A stretch of 13,102 nt of DNA. It comes from an uncultured Paracoccaceae bacterium. GTDB lineage: Bacteria; Pseudomonadota; Alphaproteobacteria; Rhodobacterales; Rhodobacteraceae. Of the stretch, positions 7,596 through 13,102 are shown piece by piece (positions within the stretch are counted from its first letter, which is position 1; every line of letters begins with the position of its first letter). Made by a program: the position numbers and the translations under genes. Location of the stretch: assembly GCA_937916485.1 (NCBI GenBank), contig CALFSV010000135.1, positions 1 through 13,102 of the forward strand, given 5' to 3'. The notes under the pieces were generated by a model. It saw nothing but the letters and a program-made list of their open reading frames with translations. It had not been told where the DNA came from and did no database searches.

Positions 7596-9104
7596 TCACA
7601 ACATGACGCGCACCATCGAATAGCTATAGGGCGGCAGCGTCAGGCGAAGCCCGTTTCCTTCGATCTTAGCTCCATTGCCGGCTTCTGGCACAACTGTCAT
7701 TGGTGCGCTCAGCGTATTTCTTGCTTCAAGATCATCGTGTTTGATCAAGGTATGTTCGACCGACTTGGCCGCCCCGAACCCTTCGAGGCCCAGGGTTACA
7801 TCCATGGTTTCGGCCCCGTTCCGGTTGATGGCAAAGAAGGTCAGGGTACCTGCGTCACCGTCATGAACGCCTGCGATATCAAGGTATTTCACGTTCGAGG
7901 CGACATCGGCGTCATAGGTGGGGCAGTCCACATCCAGCCGCAGCGCCGTGCCGCGACCGTGGGCCGAGGCGAACTTGAACGGGTAGTAGATCGTCTGCCG
8001 CCAGGAAATGCCTCCAGGCTCTGTCATGATCGGTGCGATCACGTTCACCAACTGGGCAATACAGGCAATACTGACCACATCCGAACGGCGGATAAAGGTG
8101 TTCAGGATACAACCGACCTGCAAGACATCTTCAAAGTTGTAGATGTCTTCCAACAGCCTTGGCGCATGTGGCCAGTCCCATTCGGCCATGCGACGGGCGT
8201 CTTCCTCACGCTCATGATACCAGACGTTCCATTCGTCGAACGAGATTTTGACATCCCGCTTGGATCGCTTCTTGGCCTTTACATAGTCAATCACTCCCGA
8301 GACCGTGCCGATATACTTGTCCAGCTTTTCCGGCAGTGCCAAAAACTCGGCGGTGTTTTTCTCGTGGTTTTCGAAGTACATGTGCAGCGAGATGTAATCG
8401 ACCTGATCATAGGTCGCTTCAAGGACGCTGGCCTCCCACTGCGGGTAGGTCGGCATGTTCGAATGGGACGATCCACAAACGATAAGCTCTAGGGATTTGT
8501 CAAACGCCCGCAAAGCCTTGGCGGTCTCATTGGCCAGGTGGCCGTACTCCTCGGCAGATTTGTGACCGACCTGCCAAGGGCCGTCCATCTCGTTGCCCAG
8601 ACACCAGACCTTGACACCCCAGGGATCGGCCTGACCGTTCTGGCGACGCAGATCCGACCAGTAGGTGCCGCCGGGATGGTTGACGTATTCAACAAAGGCA
8701 CGCGCCTCATCAAGGCCGCGCGAGCCAAGGTTGATGGCAAGCATCATTTCGGTATTCGCGGCCTCAGCCCATGCGGCGTATTCGTGAATGCCGACCTGGT
8801 TCGACTCGGACGTCCGCCAGGCAAGGTCCAGTCGGGTAGGGCGCTGATCCTGCGGCCCGATCCCGTCTTCCCAGTTGTAGGCGGACACGAAGTTGCCGCC
8901 CGGATAGCGGCAGATCGGAGTGTCAAGCTCTCTGACGAGGTCAATGACGTCCCGACGCATCCCGTTGGCGTCTGCCGTTGGGTGTCCAGGTTCGTGAATT
9001 CCGGTGTAAACCGCTCGTCCAAGATGCTCTAGGAATGAACCGTACAAGCGTTTATCGATCTCGGCGATCGTGAACCGCCCATGCGCGGTGACTTTGGCTT
9101 CCAT
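7596..9104 (-). CDS. abfA: GH51 alpha-L-arabinofuranosidase
   Basis: The 502-residue product is a retaining alpha-L-arabinofuranosidase of family GH51, which removes terminal L-arabinofuranose from arabinan and arabinoxylan oligosaccharides. The length is standard. The acid/base is E172 in WCLGNEMDG and the nucleophile E291 in FDEWNVWY; RYPGGNFVSAYNWEDGIGP (66-84) is the conserved active-site strand of the family. A (beta/alpha)8 barrel is followed by a C-terminal beta-domain from about 385. There is no signal peptide, so it is cytosolic. The start is the ATG at 9104, seven bases after GGGAGGA; a TTG five codons upstream lies inside that ribosome site and is rejected. It follows the regulator gene by 87 bases that contain a promoter and operator candidate. 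With GH127 the cell can open both alpha and beta arabinofuranosyl bonds. Confidence 0.95.
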   Translation of the reverse strand: MEAKVTAHGRFTIAEIDKRLYGSFLEHLGRAVYTGIHEPGHPTADANGMRRDVIDLVRELDTPICRYPGGNFVSAYNWEDGIGPQDQRPTRLDLAWRTSESNQVGIHEYAAWAEAANTEMMLAINLGSRGLDEARAFVEYVNHPGGTYWSDLRRQNGQADPWGVKVWCLGNEMDGPWQVGHKSAEEYGHLANETAKALRAFDKSLELIVCGSSHSNMPTYPQWEASVLEATYDQVDYISLHMYFENHEKNTAEFLALPEKLDKYIGTVSGVIDYVKAKKRSKRDVKISFDEWNVWYHEREEDARRMAEWDWPHAPRLLEDIYNFEDVLQVGCILNTFIRRSDVVSIACIAQLVNVIAPIMTEPGGISWRQTIYYPFKFASAHGRGTALRLDVDCPTYDADVASNVKYLDIAGVHDGDAGTLTFFAINRNGAETMDVTLGLEGFGAAKSVEHTLIKHDDLEARNTLSAPMTVVPEAGNGAKIEGNGLRLTLPPYSYSMVRVML

Positions 9105-9140
9105 CGACCGTCCTCCCAAACCAAGCCGAATCCCCGGTCA

Positions 9141-9159
9141 GTACCGGAGTTACTGGTAT
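9141..9159. promoter_or_regulatory. Operator-like pseudopalindrome upstream of GH51
   Basis: On the minus strand the site reads ATACCAGTAACTCCGGTAC, with TACC-N9-GGTA arms. Aligned with the plus-strand site at 10149-10167 (ATATCAGCAAGTCCGATAT) it is identical at 14 of 19 positions, and four of the five differences are transitions. It starts 37 bases upstream of the GH51 ATG, exactly as the other does for the regulator ATG. It overlaps the end of the candidate -10 and the expected transcription start, a place suited to repression. Confidence 0.6.
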
Positions 9160-9185
9160 GCTATGGGAAATGGGAAATCCGTCAA
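9158..9185 (-). promoter_or_regulatory. Candidate sigma-70 promoter of GH51
   Basis: On the minus strand TTGACG (9180-9185) and TAGCAT (9158-9163) are 16 bases apart, with 5/6 and 4/6 matches to consensus. The spacer contains two exact tandem copies of a 7-base unit (GGGAAAT on the plus strand, 9165-9178). The promoter starts just after the regulator stop codon, so GH51 need not depend on read-through from the regulator gene. Confidence 0.55.
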
Positions 9186-9191
9186 GCGGGT

Positions 9192-10112
9192 TTATACCCG
9201 AAGACGCATTATGATGTCCTGGTCATAGTTGCCAAAGCCCCGGCCAAAAATGTTGATCCCACCCGGATGTTCGGCATCCTCGCGCACGCCGATGCGGATA
9301 CGGATCGAGCGATGTTCATTGATGGTCAGCGTATCAAGTGTGACGTCCGACACCTTGACCCCGTCGACATAAGACCCCGATCCATTGATCCGCCAGGTTT
9401 TGAGTTTGCCATACTGAGAGCCGGTGAGTTTCCACCAATCAGGGGTGAACACCCCGCGCTTGTCGCCGAAATCGCCGGGCGACGTCCAGGTGGCCACGTC
9501 GACGCCATTCACCTCAAGAAATATGTCGGACGGCCAGTCGGCACTTGTGCCCGGCACCTCTGAACTCAACTCCATCGAGAACTCAAGGGCGGTTGGATGG
9601 GTATTGGTCAGCTTGGCATTGTTCGGGAACTGATATTCCACGAAACCGCGAGTAAACCACAGTAAACCAGCCTTCATCCGTTCGGGATCAAGGAAAGTGT
9701 CGGGCACATCCAGAAGGCCGATCACCCCGTCGCGCCCGCACAATCCGCAGGGTCCGGTCACCTCGAATTGGGTATAAAGTCCCAGTGGCATGGCCACCTC
9801 GATCTCGTTGGCGGCAGTCGGACGTCGACTTTCGAAGGCCACGAGAATTTCCGAAAAGACGGATTCGCAAATCTTTTGGCTACCCTTCTTGGCCTTTTGG
9901 GACTTGGTGATGACAAGGCCCACATCCTCAAGTACCTGAAGGTTTGACGAGACGGTCGACTGGGGCAACCCGAGTTCATCGGCAATCTGGTTGACGTTTC
10001 GGGGACCCTCTGTGCCCAGCAGCCTGAGGATCGATATCCGGACCTCGCTGGCCAATCCCTTTATGATGTCGAGTCGGGTGGATGGATCCACCACGAGCAA
10101 TTGGTTCGTCAT
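9192..10112 (-). CDS. ArsR-type winged-helix regulator with large C-terminal domain
   Basis: The 306-residue product has an ArsR-like winged helix at about 14-75: GLASEVRISILRLLGTEGPRNVNQIADELGL, then recognition helix PQSTVSSNLQVLEDVGLV. Classical ArsR repressors have about 100 residues; here some 200 more follow. These contain a single CxxC (C122, C125 in GPCGLCGRDG), an aromatic stretch GLLWFTRGFVEYQFPNN, and a beta-rich, Trp-rich end that resembles a jelly roll and closes GRGFGNYDQDIIMRL. I recall such two-domain proteins as predicted regulators (COG4189-like). The C-terminal part is presumably the effector domain and the sugar context suggests an arabinose-related ligand. The ATG at 10112 has GGAG upstream. 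The likely operator overlaps its own promoter, suggesting autorepression. DNA-binding role is well supported; ligand and targets are inferred. Confidence 0.82.
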   Translation of the reverse strand: MTNQLLVVDPSTRLDIIKGLASEVRISILRLLGTEGPRNVNQIADELGLPQSTVSSNLQVLEDVGLVITKSQKAKKGSQKICESVFSEILVAFESRRPTAANEIEVAMPLGLYTQFEVTGPCGLCGRDGVIGLLDVPDTFLDPERMKAGLLWFTRGFVEYQFPNNAKLTNTHPTALEFSMELSSEVPGTSADWPSDIFLEVNGVDVATWTSPGDFGDKRGVFTPDWWKLTGSQYGKLKTWRINGSGSYVDGVKVSDVTLDTLTINEHRSIRIRIGVREDAEHPGGINIFGRGFGNYDQDIIMRLRV

Positions 10113-10145
10113 CTGGCCAGGTCTCCGAGTAGCAATGATTCGGAT

Positions 10146-10174
10146 TGTATATCAGCAAGTCCGATATTCAGAAA
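10146..10174 (-). promoter_or_regulatory. Promoter and operator candidate of the regulator gene
   Basis: On the minus strand TTTCTG (10169-10174) and TATACA (10146-10151) are 17 bases apart; the -35 is weak, the -10 reasonable. The operator-like ATATC-N9-GATAT (10149-10167) fills the spacer and half of the -10. The geometry copies that of the site before the binding-protein gene: GATATACA here, GATATAAA there. The distance to the regulator ATG is 37 bases from the edge of the palindrome. Confidence 0.55.
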
Positions 10175-10282
10175 GATGCAGTTGAGCCTTCGCCAGTTAC
10201 CGTCGTCTTGGCGCTGCAATCGGCATCAATGCCTTCGGCCCCATAGGATGCAAATGGGCACAGATAGCTTGATGGGCTAGGC

Positions 10283-10311
10283 GGGGGCGCGCCCCTATCG
10301 GGCGCGCGCCC
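10283..10311 (-). terminator. GC-rich hairpin between araD-type gene and regulator
   Basis: GGGGGCGCGCCC (10283-10294) pairs with GGGCGCGCGCCC (10300-10311) in 11 of 12 positions around a 5-base loop. Each arm is itself close to a palindrome, so alternative folds and DNA cruciforms are possible. On the minus strand it begins 36 bases after the araD stop and is followed by GCCTAGCCC, with no U-run. It probably ends or trims the araD transcript before the regulator promoter. The rest of the gap 10175-10346 shows nothing I can name except a short direct repeat at the araD stop. Confidence 0.6.
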
Positions 10312-10346
10312 ACGGCACATGATCGAACCGGATCACCTCAACCGGG

Positions 10347-11264
10347 TCACTTGCCCCAACGCAGGGCGATGACGTCCAGGTCGCGGGCAAGGCCGAGAAG
10401 TCGGTCCTTGGTCCGCGCTGAAAGTGGCACAAGCGGATGACGCACGCGGTCACTCTTGATGACGCCGCCTTCCATCATAACCGTTTTGCAGGCCCGAAGG
10501 CCGCATTGGCGGTTTTCGTGATTGATGAGGGGCAGGCATGTCTGCCAATGCTCTAACGCCCGCTCTACATTGCCGGCGCGATACTCCATGACGATGGGGC
10601 GGATCTTTTCGGGAAACATTGCCGAGGTCATCGTGCCGGTCGCGCCTGCATCAAGGTCGGCGAGAAGCGTCACCGCCTCTTCCCCGTCGAAGGGGCCCAG
10701 GATGTGGTCCCCGGCGGCCTCGATCAAGGCGGCCAGTTTCTCTGCGGCAAACGGGCACTCTATCTTGAAGTATGTCAGGTTTTCCAATTCTTGCGCCATG
10801 CGTGCCAGCAGATCGACACTCATCGTGACACCACTTAGGGGGGCGTCCTGCACCATGATGGGGATGGAAATCGCGTCGTTGACCGCGGCAAAATGCTCGA
10901 ACACTCCCTTGGGAGAGGGCGCAATTCCGACGCCGTGGTAGGGCGGCATCATCATGACCATGGCCGCCCCAAGGCTCTGAGCCTCGACCGCGCGTGCGGT
11001 CGCGATGTCGGTCGAGAAATGACTTGTCGTGACGATGACAGGCTTGCGGCCCGCGACATGTTCAAGGCACAGCCTGGTCAATTTGGCACGTTCCTCGTCG
11101 GACAGCAGAAACTGTTCCGAATAATTCGCCAGCACACAGATCGCATCGACACCCTGGTCGATCATGCAGTCCAGAACCCGGGTCATGCCCTCGTAGTCGA
11201 CTGTGCCGTCTTGGTGAAACGGTGTGGGCGCAATTGGTGCGATCCCTGTCAAAGGTGTTGTCAT
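10347..11264 (-). CDS. araD: L-2-keto-3-deoxyarabonate dehydratase-like enzyme (DHDPS/NAL family)
   Basis: The 305-residue product belongs to the dihydrodipicolinate synthase / N-acetylneuraminate lyase family. The Schiff-base lysine is K167 (TYFKIECP). From memory it closely follows Azospirillum L-2-keto-3-deoxyarabonate dehydratase: shared stretches include ANYSEQF (46-52), PVIVTTSHFST (75-85), GAAMVMMMPPYHG (99-111), PIMVQDAP (135-142), GPFDGEEAVTLLADL (190-204) and LINHENRQ (246-253). That enzyme makes alpha-ketoglutaric semialdehyde in the non-phosphorylative L-arabinose route. The Tyr of the family's usual YN-P motif is replaced (QDAP, 139-142), as in that subgroup. The symbol araD follows Azospirillum use and is not the ribulose-phosphate epimerase. 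The ATG at 11264 has a weak AGGACAGG site. An alternative is pyrroline-4-hydroxy-2-carboxylate deaminase, a cousin giving the same product. It is separated from the regulator by a strong hairpin. Confidence 0.87.
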   Translation of the reverse strand: MTTPLTGIAPIAPTPFHQDGTVDYEGMTRVLDCMIDQGVDAICVLANYSEQFLLSDEERAKLTRLCLEHVAGRKPVIVTTSHFSTDIATARAVEAQSLGAAMVMMMPPYHGVGIAPSPKGVFEHFAAVNDAISIPIMVQDAPLSGVTMSVDLLARMAQELENLTYFKIECPFAAEKLAALIEAAGDHILGPFDGEEAVTLLADLDAGATGTMTSAMFPEKIRPIVMEYRAGNVERALEHWQTCLPLINHENRQCGLRACKTVMMEGGVIKSDRVRHPLVPLSARTKDRLLGLARDLDVIALRWGK

Positions 11265-11305
11265 GGCAAGGGCCTGTCCTGTTCTTGAGTAAGCATTCCG
11301 TTCAA

Positions 11306-11322
11306 TCTTGCATCAAGCAAGA
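11306..11322. promoter_or_regulatory. Perfect inverted repeat upstream of araD-type gene
   Basis: TCTTGC (11306-11311) and GCAAGA (11317-11322) flank a 5-base centre, giving a 17-base dyad 42 bases upstream of the araD-type ATG. It is unlike the ATATC-N9-GATAT sites, so this gene may answer to a different regulator. I see no clear -35/-10 pair beside it. It could instead be a chance hairpin. Confidence 0.4.
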
Positions 11323-11334
11323 GCACTGGCGCGA

Positions 11335-11538
11335 CTATGTTGCGGAGGCTGTCGGTTCGTCAATGCATGCTCTTTGAGGTTTTGTAAGAGCAAGCGCACC
11401 TGAGGCAGGCCATTGCTTGGCTGCCAAATCAGCAATTGCCCTCTCCCAGTCGGTCAGCCAATCCTTTGCCACATACACTCCCCCACACCGGACAAAGACT
11501 TGATGAGGGGGCCGCGAGGCCGACGAGAGCGCCGACAC
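11335..11538 (-). other. Possible gene remnant in the 11265-11589 gap
   Basis: The 325-base gap holds one open stretch on the minus strand, with 67 codons from a GTG at 11538 to TAG at 11335; it stays open upstream to a TGA 33 bases before, without an ATG. The middle, GVYVAKDWLTDWERAIADLA, looks protein-like (amphipathic, Trp and Asp rich), but there is no ribosome site, the ends are low-complexity and I recognise no family. It may be the decayed 3' part of a lost gene, or noise. Nothing else in the gap apart from the inverted repeat at 11306-11322 stands out. Confidence 0.2.
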
Positions 11539-11589
11539 CGCAGCGCCGGCCTTGAACCTGAGGGGGCGATGTCAGTCAGCTCATGGGTC

Positions 11590-12273
11590 TTACTTTGCAG
11601 CGACGACAAAAGGACATGTCCCATAGAGCGACGGATCCTTGAGGGCGTCGACGGTAAATCCGCCCAAATTCGCGAAGGTGATCGTCGCGAGGCTTCCTTT
11701 GTTCTGATCCGTTTTCAGCGCCTTGCCGCCTTCTTTCTCGGCAATCGCGCCTGGGCGCGTGACGATGTAGTCAAAGTGGTCTGACGTGTTGGCCGCGATG
11801 AATTTGGTGACCTGCGTATTGTCCTTTAACATCCGGGTGTTGCCATTGAGAAAGGCCGCGACTGGCCCCAGCAACTTCAAGAGTAGAGGCAGCGACCCAT
11901 CGGGCTTTGGGGCAAAGATGACGGACTGGAACAGAAACACTTTCAACGCAGGCTCCGCCTCGAGCAAGGGCCAGAGGCGACGGATGAAGGCGATCATCAT
12001 TCCGGCCTCATAGGCCTTGCCAGAGGCGCCCCCGGCGCAGCAGATCACGTAATCCGCGCCTTGCACGGTTTCCTTGAGCGCGGCCAAATCTTTGAAGTCA
12101 CCCTTGATGACCGCAAGGTTGCCGTCTTCAACCGACACCTTGTCCGGCGATCGGGCCAGCGCCCGGACCTTGTAGCCCTTGGCCAGCGCATGCCGCACCA
12201 CATGGCGCCCGGTTGATCCGGTGGCACCGAAGACGGCAATCGTTTCTTGGGTGGTGGTGGCATCGTTTGTCAT
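11590..12273 (-). CDS. NmrA-like / atypical SDR NAD(P)-binding protein
   Basis: The 227-residue product is an atypical short-chain dehydrogenase of the NAD(P)H-binding (NmrA-like) type. The dinucleotide motif is FGATGSTG (15-22), followed by the alternation VRALARSPDK and the strand ADYVICCAGGAS. It lacks an obvious classical YxxxK pair, as expected for this group, which acts as redox sensor or reductase; no substrate can be named. The ATG at 12273 is used because ACGGAG lies some eight bases upstream; the frame is open to 12423, but that part overlaps the cytochrome gene and looks non-coding. It starts 49 bases after the cytochrome stop, so the two are probably cotranscribed. It ends with no clear terminator before the gap of 325 bases. 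Confidence 0.85.
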   Translation of the reverse strand: MTNDATTTQETIAVFGATGSTGRHVVRHALAKGYKVRALARSPDKVSVEDGNLAVIKGDFKDLAALKETVQGADYVICCAGGASGKAYEAGMMIAFIRRLWPLLEAEPALKVFLFQSVIFAPKPDGSLPLLLKLLGPVAAFLNGNTRMLKDNTQVTKFIAANTSDHFDYIVTRPGAIAEKEGGKALKTDQNKGSLATITFANLGGFTVDALKDPSLYGTCPFVVAAK

Positions 12274-12322
12274 GGCGGCGCTCCGTTTGGACCTGGGCCT
12301 TGGTGCTGAATGTGTATGGCCC

Positions 12323-12946
12323 TTACTGGGGGCAAGGCATTCCTGCGGCGGTCCAGATGGCCATGTCTTCGAGATGGGATTGCAGGCTGCCCGGTGCAGG
12401 CGCGCGTCCGGCGCCCGGATCAAAGCTCCAGGTGATGAACCCGATCAGCTCTGCGTCGTGCAGAATGTGTTCAACAAGGCCAGCCGCGTCGCGCCCGCCG
12501 TTTCGGTCGGGATCGCGCATTTGCTGGCAGATCTCAGCACTCGTCCGGCCCACCCATTGAAAGTCGACGGGGGCGAGTTGCCAGTCCATTCCGGTGTGTG
12601 GGGCGGCGTGCTCGACCCGGTTGGGCCGCGTCGATGTCTGGTGGCAGGTGCGACATGACAAGCCAGCGGCCCCGATCCGACTGTCGCCTGCGACGATGGC
12701 CATGCCGTGAGGACGGTCCGGTTCCGCCACCGTGCCCCACAGCGGAATCCCGTCCTCCCCCACATGACAGTTGAGGCAACGCGGATGGCTTGCAACGTCG
12801 TGAATGCGGTCCCAGGCGGCCAGCCCGTCGGAGGCCTCAATCGACCCCGGTTCGGGCAAGGCGGATACATCAAGGGGTTGGCCCGTCTCGGCGGTTGCGG
12901 CAAAGGCCGTGCCGATCAGGACAAGTGGGAAGAGCGTTTTGTACAT
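12323..12946 (-). CDS. Secreted dihaem c-type cytochrome
   Basis: The 207-residue product has a Sec signal peptide (about 1-19, MYKTLFPLVLIGTAFAATA) and two haem c attachment motifs, CLNCH at 57-61 and CRTCH at 98-102, so it should be a periplasmic electron carrier. Met residues that could be distal ligands include M82 and M120. Two more Cys (C140 in AEICQQM and C205 in GMPCPQ) might form a disulfide. The run DWQLAPVDFQWVGRTSAEIC and RNGGRDAAGLVEHI resemble a family of small dihaem proteins that databases often label as isoquinoline 1-oxidoreductase-associated; that is from memory and no such molybdenum enzyme is in the window. The ATG has GAGAGG upstream. The NmrA-like gene follows by 49 bases. 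Confidence 0.87.
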   Translation of the reverse strand: MYKTLFPLVLIGTAFAATAETGQPLDVSALPEPGSIEASDGLAAWDRIHDVASHPRCLNCHVGEDGIPLWGTVAEPDRPHGMAIVAGDSRIGAAGLSCRTCHQTSTRPNRVEHAAPHTGMDWQLAPVDFQWVGRTSAEICQQMRDPDRNGGRDAAGLVEHILHDAELIGFITWSFDPGAGRAPAPGSLQSHLEDMAIWTAAGMPCPQ

Positions 12947-13027
12947 TCCGGGCCTCTCGTTGAGGTGTGGGGGCGGGGATCGTGTGCTGCGGTCGAGGCG
13001 TCCTTGCGTGACCTGCCGAACTGGTGG

Positions 13028-13102
13028 TCAACTCTGGCTTTTCTTCATCCGGTCCAGACCCTTAAGCGTGGCCAGCAGGGCAAAGACCGGCACGCCGAAG
13101 GC
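13028..13102 (-). CDS. C-terminal fragment of a probable membrane protein
   Basis: The last 24 codons of a gene enter from the right edge and end in TGA at 13028. The peptide has a hydrophobic stretch FGVPVFALLATLKGL followed by the basic tail DRMKKSQS, as at the cytoplasmic end of a membrane helix. The family cannot be named. It precedes the cytochrome gene by 81 bases (12947-13027) and may share its transcript. Confidence 0.5.
   Translation of the reverse strand, partial: AFGVPVFALLATLKGLDRMKKSQS

Noticed and set aside
12274..12423. N-terminal extension of the NmrA-like protein
   Set aside because: It overlaps the end of the cytochrome gene and has no family-like sequence; ACGGAG supports the start at 12273.
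12179..12658. Plus-strand open frame overlapping the cytochrome and NmrA-like genes
   Set aside because: It crosses two well-supported minus-strand genes and has no recognisable features.
1..13102. tRNA or rRNA genes, CRISPR arrays, insertion sequences and defence genes
   Set aside because: I looked for repeat-spacer periodicity, transposase motifs, terminal inverted repeats and RNA-gene landmarks and saw none.

Overview
The window looks like a chromosomal segment of an alphaproteobacterium, most likely of the Rhodobacteraceae (roseobacter) type. The grounds are high-GC coding with little wasted space, the protein style (for example the CUT1 ABC transporter and the dihaem cytochrome), and an L-arabinose enzyme of the non-phosphorylative kind known from Azospirillum. 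This placement is inference; no rRNA or other marker gene is present. Apart from the tail of one plus-strand gene at the extreme left, every gene lies on the minus strand, so the text below reads from right to left.

Right end (13102 to about 11590): the tail of an unidentified, probably membrane, protein; then a secreted dihaem c-type cytochrome; then an NmrA-like NAD(P)-binding protein. They form a small redox-flavoured group with no visible link to the rest. A gap of 325 bases (11265-11589) holds a possible gene remnant and a 17-base perfect inverted repeat.

Centre and left (11264 to 1481): an L-arabinose / arabinofuranoside utilisation locus. In transcription order it has an L-2-keto-3-deoxyarabonate dehydratase-like aldolase-family enzyme (araD type), a GC-rich hairpin, an ArsR-type regulator with a large C-terminal domain, a GH51 alpha-L-arabinofuranosidase, a sugar-binding protein, two permeases, the ATPase of a CUT1 ABC importer, and a GH127 beta-L-arabinofuranosidase. 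Neither glycosidase has a signal peptide. The simplest model is that short arabinofuranosides enter intact through the ABC importer, both anomeric linkages are cut in the cytosol, and L-arabinose is oxidised through L-arabonate and 2-keto-3-deoxyarabonate to alpha-ketoglutaric semialdehyde. The dehydrogenase, lactonase, arabonate dehydratase and semialdehyde dehydrogenase are not in the window. Last comes an ornithine cyclodeaminase / mu-crystallin family enzyme behind a 180-base gap with its own candidate promoter; its role is unknown.

The most interesting find is regulatory. Three 19-base pseudopalindromes of one design (ATAYC-N9-GRTAY) lie upstream of the regulator, GH51 and binding-protein genes, each overlapping a candidate -10 element; two of them start exactly 37 bases from their start codons. 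They are good candidates for the operator of the ArsR-type regulator, which would then repress itself and the arabinofuranoside genes. Hairpins after araD, after GH51 and after the binding-protein gene probably set the relative transcript levels.
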